This document shows, piece by piece, positions 60,301 to 64,000 of a stretch of 64,000 nt of DNA. The translations under genes and the position numbers were made by a program. How positions within the stretch are numbered: position 1 is the first letter of the stretch; each line of letters starts with the position of its first letter. This DNA is from UBA1181 sp963654355 (lineage in GTDB: Bacteria; Bacteroidota; Bacteroidia; Bacteroidales; Paludibacteraceae). The notes under the pieces were generated by a model. It was not told the DNA's origin and did no database searches. It worked only from the letters and a program-made list of their open reading frames with translations. The stretch is from assembly GCA_963654355.1 (NCBI GenBank), contig CAVKBM010000001.1, forward strand, positions 124,001-188,000. Direction: 5' to 3'.

Positions 60301-62145
60301 TGGACAAACGAATGTAAGGCAACAACCGACTTAAAAGTACACGTTGTACCTATCTCCGCTACTCCTGTCTCAACAGAGGCAATTGAAATATGTGAAGGCG
60401 TTCCGTTTACTTCAGAGTTTAGTTATACTTTGAAACCAGGAGAAACTCCTACGATAGATTGGTATCGAGATGGACGTATAGTGAGCGGTCAGGTTGGAAG
60501 TAAAATGGAGATAAAGAACACAAAGAAGTCGGATAGCGGAGTCTACTCGTTTACTATCAAGAATCGAGGATGTCATGCAGAAGGCACAACTAACACGTTG
60601 ACCGTTAAGCCATACATCCAAGCATCTATACAAAGCGAGCCATTCATTGTGGATCGTCATGCTACAGGAACAATGACTATTTCATATACAGTTCCGACGT
60701 CATACGCTGTGAAGAGTCAGAAGTGGATTGAGAATGGTGAGGTTGTCTACGATGGAAACCCATACGTTTTGAATGACGTTACGGCAGACCATAATTACAC
60801 AATCGAGCTTTCTGATCCAGACTATTGCGATGCGAAATTGTCTGCTATTGTGTATGTAGATGCAGAGTTGACATTGAAGACCACGTTGAAAGACACTATA
60901 TGTTTGGGAACAACAGAGGTATTCGTAATAGACACAACAGGAACGGGTGCGTTCCGTCGTCCGAATGGAAATCCTCAGTTGAACGTAACGGCTAAGGTTG
61001 GTGATGGTGCTGAAGTAAACTTAAATGATAAAATTACGAAGAGGGGTGATATGTTGAATATTGCGGTTAGCCCGACAGATAATGCAACCTACACGGTAAG
61101 ATTCTCTTACAATGGTAAGGAAGTAGATTCGGAAGAAAAGGTAATCGTTATTCCTGGCATTAGCGTTACGATTCCGGATATGCCAAATGTATGTTCTGGA
61201 GATGAGACAACTTTGACTGTTACGGGAATACAACCAGAAGGAACGACGGTATCATGGGCAGATGATTCAACTATCGTAGAAGGAAAGAATTCAGAGACGC
61301 TTCGTGTTCGCCCTGTATACAGTGGAACAAGTGCTGACCATCAGTCTAAATACAACTATACTGTTATCGCTTACAACTCAATTTGTGATAACAAGAGAGA
61401 GTACATTGTTCCAGTGCTGGTAGATGAGCCGTTGGTGGGTACGATTACAGGAGATCCTGAAATCTGCCAAGGAAAAGAAGCCGTTATTGATGCGTCTTCC
61501 TATTTGGCAACCAACTACAAGTGGTATCCAGATTCAGCAGGAGTAATGATAAATGCAAGGGAGACTGTCAGCCCTGCCTCTTCAACGGATTTCACCGTAG
61601 AGATGAGTCGTGGTTTGTGTTCTGCAAAAGACACATTTACAGTAACTGTATTCACAAACCCTGTGATTACGAGCATTGACTCTATTGGATTGCGTGATCG
61701 TCAAATAATCTTAGAGCCAGGATATGGAACGGCGCCATATACCTATGCGGTAGATGCGAGAGTGGCAGACGACCAAGATGTGAAGAAAAATTTAGCATTC
61801 GCTAAGCATGTTGTCTATGTCTATGACTCAAAGGGCTGTATGACTTCAATGAATTTCTTGTTGGAAGCACCTGCCATCTCTGTTCCTGATCATTTCACTC
61901 CAAATGGTGATGGTGTAGACGATAAGTGGGTGATACCTTCAATCGCAGATGTTTATCCGAATGCTGTGGTAACCATCTATGATCGTTACGGAAAAGTTTT
62001 GAAACAATATTTAGGAGCAGATAGCGATGGCTGGGATGGAACTTATCAGGGTAAAAACCTGCCATCAACCGACTATTGGTATCAGATTACTATCGAAGAG
62101 ATTGATAAGGAGTATGTTGGACACTTCACTTTGATTCGTCGATAG
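54337..62145 (+). CDS. Giant secreted RCC1/Ig-like repeat protein with T9SS type B tail
   Basis: 2602 residues from the ATG at 54337, which gives a clean signal peptide (MKRYLYTSLLLLLGVVAEVCGQ). About 25-455 is a run of RCC1-type beta-propeller blades (LYSWGVNNSGQLSG, VYAWGDNQSKVC, VVGWGRGTW, VWSWGNGGWGG, YYVWGLNNKGQAGTGD). About 455 onward is a long array of Ig-like/PKD-like domains, many opening with a 'FCES/YYCLNS/CEG' cysteine strand and ending with short TV-rich strands, probably more than fifteen. The last about 90 residues (VPDHFTPNGDGVDDKWVIPS ... VVTIYDRYGKVLKQY ... DGWDGTYQGK ... GHFTLIRR) are a gliding-motility/type B T9SS signal. Single gene with its own promoter and terminator; probable adhesin. 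No catalytic domain seen. Confidence 0.9.
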   Translation: MKRYLYTSLLLLLGVVAEVCGQSKTITGGNDHGVIICAQGYLYSWGVNNSGQLSGLLGIDPDDEYTGANATKDYVYTPSRVKTDKLTFNMVTAGSGAFNLALSCTKIVYAWGDNQSKVCSPTEGNVVKYPTPVVKGETPGYNLDGTPGGDYLGGVTYIAASTNSGFAIMEDGRVVGWGRGTWTASTKAQTGYPVYIKDEDGNDLKNVTHISGGDDNCLIRTADGKLYGVGPWNGGFNSDKTVTYAVPVLNAETEEPLTDIRMSAAADVAGFAVTGDGYVWSWGNGGWGGSTGNSQIGLTHYLAMKVCSGQYGEEISGEEYLTDVKEVIGGRGHGAAITKEGYLVYWGCNEKNGGVAPTDKTTIETYKNGEEGVKPVLAKYCDAKNEPGELVTDAVSISRGDNFDFMVNDKDEYYVWGLNNKGQAGTGDATVTQYNCLTKLKTIPCDIQDACPTVFMVNRTKCPGEEIELDCGYVIPKGKEESYYVSWYLDGKLLNTTTKNSSSTDMLADPYNSATINVTEPGTYKVIIEYIGGNIPCDACEPAETECVVTDMDMPIDTIITDMNCVAGKLETSGTDVICYEATVNDKFYKSTQTAKFAAFATETSKDTLTYDGKNIVVTAKGAGGKIEFCVTGDQIAASEIHDNAALESKDTTYTVWLEDITSFDTYLFKDVAVSDMSAGSYQKETIILDMYATSDLKSFDVYCATYNGTGTVALQPVIFKAAKNTNGEYVIGATYFTGVEQTFDIDANATKCTVKVGCKVEGSSTRGVKYILGVIITNSAKVYKYKPSARKNNSPLYVTEIQDTEEFGIYAIGSLANSMDLGQGNGGDEVCITNINFGKLTDYDCGRIMLSARYGCPPCSMPDGNKITIEENNGTDIEKDDDNVKFIKLCKESPAISLTVKDVKKEADASAKFDILWYKGSLTGTALQTDEKATKSVLDPEIAWDATLEGKTVKYYAMVRDNANPTSATCFIYDSINIIYNKLPIAPEIDEIKFCESAPASQKTALTEALTGSDFDGYTVKWYSDANKTKTSTEPDLTTLKYQATSYEFYYTVTDPETGCESEVATLTVTVWETPEEELAIIEDFCVHDATVTYPESALGYTVKWWSKADASEESSSVLSDLEPGSYTVWYTVTNDNGCVSQVYERPFVVKDSVRLTLDSTMICGKTTVTTSGITPASATLVWTLAGTTVASTEFSEADGTGSLGELVVVASASGYCDNTYKYDDIYVKATASKPTGTFFVSYLKSDAVGGAFEDILTKDSKVVDVDADYTLNWYDADMKLLNGVPVPPYPSDAVTEDQTYTYYVSRTNKDGCTSDLEEITVVIYLTPTPTPVTPVYYCLNSTNAEPLSATVNDPAATGKFSLVWYDTDNKTILTTAPTPDVTAVGKTTYYVSQKSTDGAESSHVPVNVTVFGVKEPELDATNVLEYCSSKNTSSALKANYVRDEDNSYYASALVWEMSTDGGAYSEVAAPVTPIIDVSATTTYNYRVHQIYEITSTGETCVGDPVSTDVTVTYVAPVVTQEVLYLKASANASGTFDKCLTEQNEDAVTDITTGATLQWYKSDCSTKLDACPAPTLNPSVAEGDDQLETYCVSQVIKISDNLSCESKTTTISVRISDALPPIVYSYYYCEGQTMSDLTADVNPQAGKTKDDYEIYWYGTTKPSNTSTAMPESKGSTYAMGSAAAAIVGGVTTDYKYYVAQHDLTTGAVSAAQEVLVRVQPKPIVTVTQPDPVCEKDVDLSEFKTVKNVKETFEYTYYNASEVDMRTSLVSTTGTYYVDAKYNLTVPNSTSAVVSDLVCQGEKAQIDVTVNDLTTPVISGTPTTCPGTSVELEVSATSTDPGTDLITYQWGGDAASVADGSTTSNILKTQKLSQKTGTTYSFTVVAKAGACTKEVTAAEAHVVTVGDGVVTGNMTYTEDDNDEAPGGFENNDTEHDIYSCGNPITISVKYEGDQDYVWYKNGTKIASGVSSITTESYSTYADDVYTIEWTNECKATTDLKVHVVPISATPVSTEAIEICEGVPFTSEFSYTLKPGETPTIDWYRDGRIVSGQVGSKMEIKNTKKSDSGVYSFTIKNRGCHAEGTTNTLTVKPYIQASIQSEPFIVDRHATGTMTISYTVPTSYAVKSQKWIENGEVVYDGNPYVLNDVTADHNYTIELSDPDYCDAKLSAIVYVDAELTLKTTLKDTICLGTTEVFVIDTTGTGAFRRPNGNPQLNVTAKVGDGAEVNLNDKITKRGDMLNIAVSPTDNATYTVRFSYNGKEVDSEEKVIVIPGISVTIPDMPNVCSGDETTLTVTGIQPEGTTVSWADDSTIVEGKNSETLRVRPVYSGTSADHQSKYNYTVIAYNSICDNKREYIVPVLVDEPLVGTITGDPEICQGKEAVIDASSYLATNYKWYPDSAGVMINARETVSPASSTDFTVEMSRGLCSAKDTFTVTVFTNPVITSIDSIGLRDRQIILEPGYGTAPYTYAVDARVADDQDVKKNLAFAKHVVYVYDSKGCMTSMNFLLEAPAISVPDHFTPNGDGVDDKWVIPSIADVYPNAVVTIYDRYGKVLKQYLGADSDGWDGTYQGKNLPSTDYWYQITIEEIDKEYVGHFTLIRR

Positions 62146-62158
62146 GAGGGGGTGAGGT

Positions 62159-62193
62159 TTTAGAGTTTAGAACTTAGAGTTTAGAATTTAGAG
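62159..62193 (+). repeat. 7-bp imperfect tandem repeat (TTTAGAR)
   Basis: TTTAGAG, TTTAGAA, (C)TTAGAG, TTTAGAA and TTTAGAG follow each other, five units with one slip. Located just after the giant gene and before its terminator. Confidence 0.8.
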
Positions 62194-62202
62194 AGTAGAT
62201 AG

Positions 62203-62239
62203 AGTGCGATGGCGCAGAAGCGTCATCGTACTTTTTTTG
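62203..62239 (+). terminator. terminator after the giant surface protein gene
   Basis: A 13-bp stem with two G-T pairs (AGTGCGATGGCGC with GCGTCATCGTACT), an AGAA loop, and a run of seven T. Confidence 0.9.
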
Positions 62240-62344
62240 TTTCTTTCTGTTTCTCCTTTTTGTAACTTTTAAAGAAATGAGCCGAAGAATATCGTTTGAA
62301 AATGGTAAATTAGCAGACAATTAACAACAAAAAACATTACACCA

Positions 62345-63220
62345 ATGTCAAAGTTCTCCGTAGTACAAGAGTTATCAGAGTTTGATTCTTTAAAGAAAGT
62401 ATTTCACGAGAAAAAGAAAGGAGTGTCTTATCCGTCGGCAACTGCATTGTGTGAAATTTTGGATATTGCAAGGGCGATTCTTTTCCCTGGTTATTATGGT
62501 ACACACTCAGTAACTATCCAAACATTGCCCTACTACATTGGTGTGAATGTTGATCGTTTGGCAACTCTTTTAGAGGAGCAGGTCATCGCTGGAATGCTTT
62601 TTGGTTCGGCTTCCTATTCAGATTACAACTATGTGGCTGAGATTGCAGAAAACACTGTAGAGCGTTTTTTAGAGAAATTGCCAACTATGCGTCAGGCTTT
62701 GATTTCTGATGTTGAATCTGCCTATAATGGAGATCCTGCGGCGAAAAGTTACGCGGAGATAGTCCTTTGCTACCCGGCCATAAAGGCTATATCAGCCTAT
62801 CGTATTGCACACGAGTTGCTGCTTTTGAATGTTCCTCTCATCCCTAGAATGATAACGGAGATGGGACATTCTGAAACAGGGATAGACATCAATCCAGGAG
62901 CTAAAATAGGACACCATTTCACTATTGACCATGGAACAGGTGTTGTGATTGGTGAGACTTGTATTATTGGTAATAATGTAAAGATATATCAAGGTGTTAC
63001 CTTAGGAGCAAAAAGCTTTGAATTGGACGAGGATGGCAACCCTGTAAAAAATATAGATCGTCATCCCATCATTGAGGACGATGTTATTATATATGCAAAT
63101 GCTACGATTCTAGGTCGTATCACGATAGGAAAAGGTTCTGTGATAGGAGGTAATGTCTGGTTGACGAATAATGTTCCTGCAGGTTCTAAAGTCGTTCAAA
63201 AACGTGGTGGTCAGGTGTAG
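62345..63220 (+). CDS. cysE: Serine O-acetyltransferase
   Basis: Acetylates L-serine with acetyl-CoA as the first step of cysteine synthesis; cytoplasmic. The 291 residues hold an N-terminal helical domain (to about 165) and a left-handed beta-helix of hexapeptide repeats. The family's IDINPGAKIGHHFTIDHGTGVVIGET carries the catalytic Asp-His, followed by IGNNVKIYQGVTLGAKS. The tail NVPAGSKVVQKRGGQV is short, unlike the longer CysE forms. It starts about 105 bp after the preceding terminator, with no clear promoter seen, and is followed 27 bp later by the biotin ligase gene. Confidence 0.94.
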   Translation: MSKFSVVQELSEFDSLKKVFHEKKKGVSYPSATALCEILDIARAILFPGYYGTHSVTIQTLPYYIGVNVDRLATLLEEQVIAGMLFGSASYSDYNYVAEIAENTVERFLEKLPTMRQALISDVESAYNGDPAAKSYAEIVLCYPAIKAISAYRIAHELLLLNVPLIPRMITEMGHSETGIDINPGAKIGHHFTIDHGTGVVIGETCIIGNNVKIYQGVTLGAKSFELDEDGNPVKNIDRHPIIEDDVIIYANATILGRITIGKGSVIGGNVWLTNNVPAGSKVVQKRGGQV

Positions 63221-63247
63221 TAAAGTGACTTAAAAGACACTTATTCA

Positions 63248-64000
63248 ATGGAAAGAAGAAAAAACGTATTGATTGTAGACGAAACGGATTCCACAAGCAA
63301 CTATTTAAGTCGAATGCTATCCGAGGAAGATTTGCCTGATGGATTCGCTGTAATTGCAAAACACCAGACTGCGGGAAGAGGTCAGATCGGACATTGTTGG
63401 AAATCTGAGTATGATAAGAATCTTTTGTTTAGTTTACTGCTTCATCCTACTTTTATACATATTGCAGATCAGTTTTATCTGATGCGTGCTGTGGCGGTTG
63501 CTATTGTAGAGATTTTACGAAATGGATTTAGGACAGATAGTTTCGTTATAAAATGGCCTAATGATATTTACTACAACGATAGAAAATTATGCGGTTTCAT
63601 CGTTGATAATCTTCTGATGGGCAATCAGATTACTCATTCTATTGTAGGAGTTGGCATGAATGTCAATCAGACGAATTTCGATTTGGATTTGCCCAACCCA
63701 ATCTCCATTGCGAATATTGTAGGTAGAAACAGTGATACATATTTACTATTCAAGGATTTTCAATCAAATATAATGAAAGAGTACCGACTATTGAGAGACG
63801 ATGATATTAACTTTGAGTATCTCAATAATCGTTATTTGGGTATGATTTATAAATTTGGAGAGTGGGCAAAATATAGCGATTCCAACGGAGAATTTGAAGG
63901 AAGAATTATAGACATAGAACCTACAGGTAGGGCTGTGATTCAACACAAAGGAGGTGAATTTAGAAAATATTACATAGGGGAGGTAGAGTATATTCATGAG
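63248..64000 (+). CDS. birA: Biotin-[acetyl-CoA-carboxylase] ligase, 3' end off the window
   Basis: Activates biotin to biotinyl-AMP and attaches it to carboxylase carrier proteins. The frame is open from ATG 63248 to the last base (251 codons), so the gene runs off the end. The catalytic core has DETDSTSNYL at the start, GRGQIGHCWKSEYDKNLLFS (the GRG(R/K) biotinyl-AMP loop, with Q), KWPNDIYYNDRKLCGF and IVGVGMNVNQTNFD, and then the C-terminal SH3-like domain (about 205 onward, EGRIIDIEPTGRAVIQHKGG). There is no N-terminal DNA-binding helix-turn-helix, so this is the enzyme-only type, not a repressor. It is probably in one transcript with cysE. Confidence 0.93.
   Translation, partial: MERRKNVLIVDETDSTSNYLSRMLSEEDLPDGFAVIAKHQTAGRGQIGHCWKSEYDKNLLFSLLLHPTFIHIADQFYLMRAVAVAIVEILRNGFRTDSFVIKWPNDIYYNDRKLCGFIVDNLLMGNQITHSIVGVGMNVNQTNFDLDLPNPISIANIVGRNSDTYLLFKDFQSNIMKEYRLLRDDDINFEYLNNRYLGMIYKFGEWAKYSDSNGEFEGRIIDIEPTGRAVIQHKGGEFRKYYIGEVEYIHE

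Noticed and set aside
1..64000. tRNA or rRNA genes, CRISPR arrays, insertion sequences and known riboswitches
   Set aside because: I looked in the intergenic spaces on both strands and saw no convincing example; a covariance-model scan was not possible here.

Overview
The window looks like chromosomal DNA of an anaerobic Bacteroidales-type member of the Bacteroidota. The reasons are: three different forms of type IX secretion (T9SS) C-terminal signal; a Bacteroides-type frdCAB fumarate reductase; an ArgF' carbamoyltransferase of the succinyl/acetyl-ornithine type; a DUF4292 lipoprotein gene; and promoters of the Bacteroidota form (TTTG, 19-21 nt, TAnnTTTG) in place of -35/-10 boxes. Shine-Dalgarno sequences are rare. 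The DNA is AT-rich by eye.

Region 1 (1-8.4 kb) is a housekeeping block: the 3' part of polA, then a leftward set of dusB and mnmG-uvrC-dtd-U32 peptidase (tRNA modification, tRNA proofreading, excision repair). Three perfect ParB-site (parS)-type palindromes flank dusB. Transcription diverges at the 8.33-8.45 kb spacer, which also holds two DnaA-box-like 9-mers, so an origin-proximal position is plausible but unproven.

Region 2 (8.4-16.4 kb) is accessory: a tiny membrane protein with an HExxH motif, a C5-cytosine methyltransferase with a decayed small partner, a secreted pectate lyase with a T9SS tail, a lipoprotein, and a WaaP-like kinase paired with a CotH-family protein. Region 3 (16.7-26.4 kb) holds frdCAB, an Rrf2 regulator with a near-perfect operator over its own promoter, and a three-gene heavy-metal RND efflux operon. 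Region 4 (26.4-27.6 kb) is a small gene graveyard with a headless MFS transporter and a 38-residue tail of an O6-methylguanine-DNA methyltransferase.

Region 5 (27.6-38.7 kb) has a secreted pectate lyase-pectin methylesterase fusion, a polysaccharide flippase, a type II restriction-modification pair with overlapping genes, and a C10 (streptopain-like) cysteine protease locus. That locus is broken by frameshifts and contains a 36-bp duplicated relic. Region 6 (38.7-45.4 kb) is a cell-envelope operon: dut, a TPR protein, a DUF4292 lipoprotein, an EnvC-like degenerate LytM protein, a Wzz-like protein and an SpmA-SpmB fusion. Region 7 (45.5-64 kb) carries a 1208-residue multidomain CotH protein with a T9SS tail, argF', gyrB, a DUF1015 gene, a decayed PIN toxin-antitoxin pair, a 2602-residue RCC1/Ig-like protein with a type B T9SS tail, cysE, and the start of a biotin-protein ligase gene that runs off the end.

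The strongest leads are the parS cluster with a possible origin-proximal switch, the Rrf2 operator, the C10 protease locus with candidate inhibitor lipoproteins, the secreted CotH and giant surface proteins, and the mini-zincin. I saw no tRNA or rRNA genes, CRISPR arrays or intact insertion sequences.
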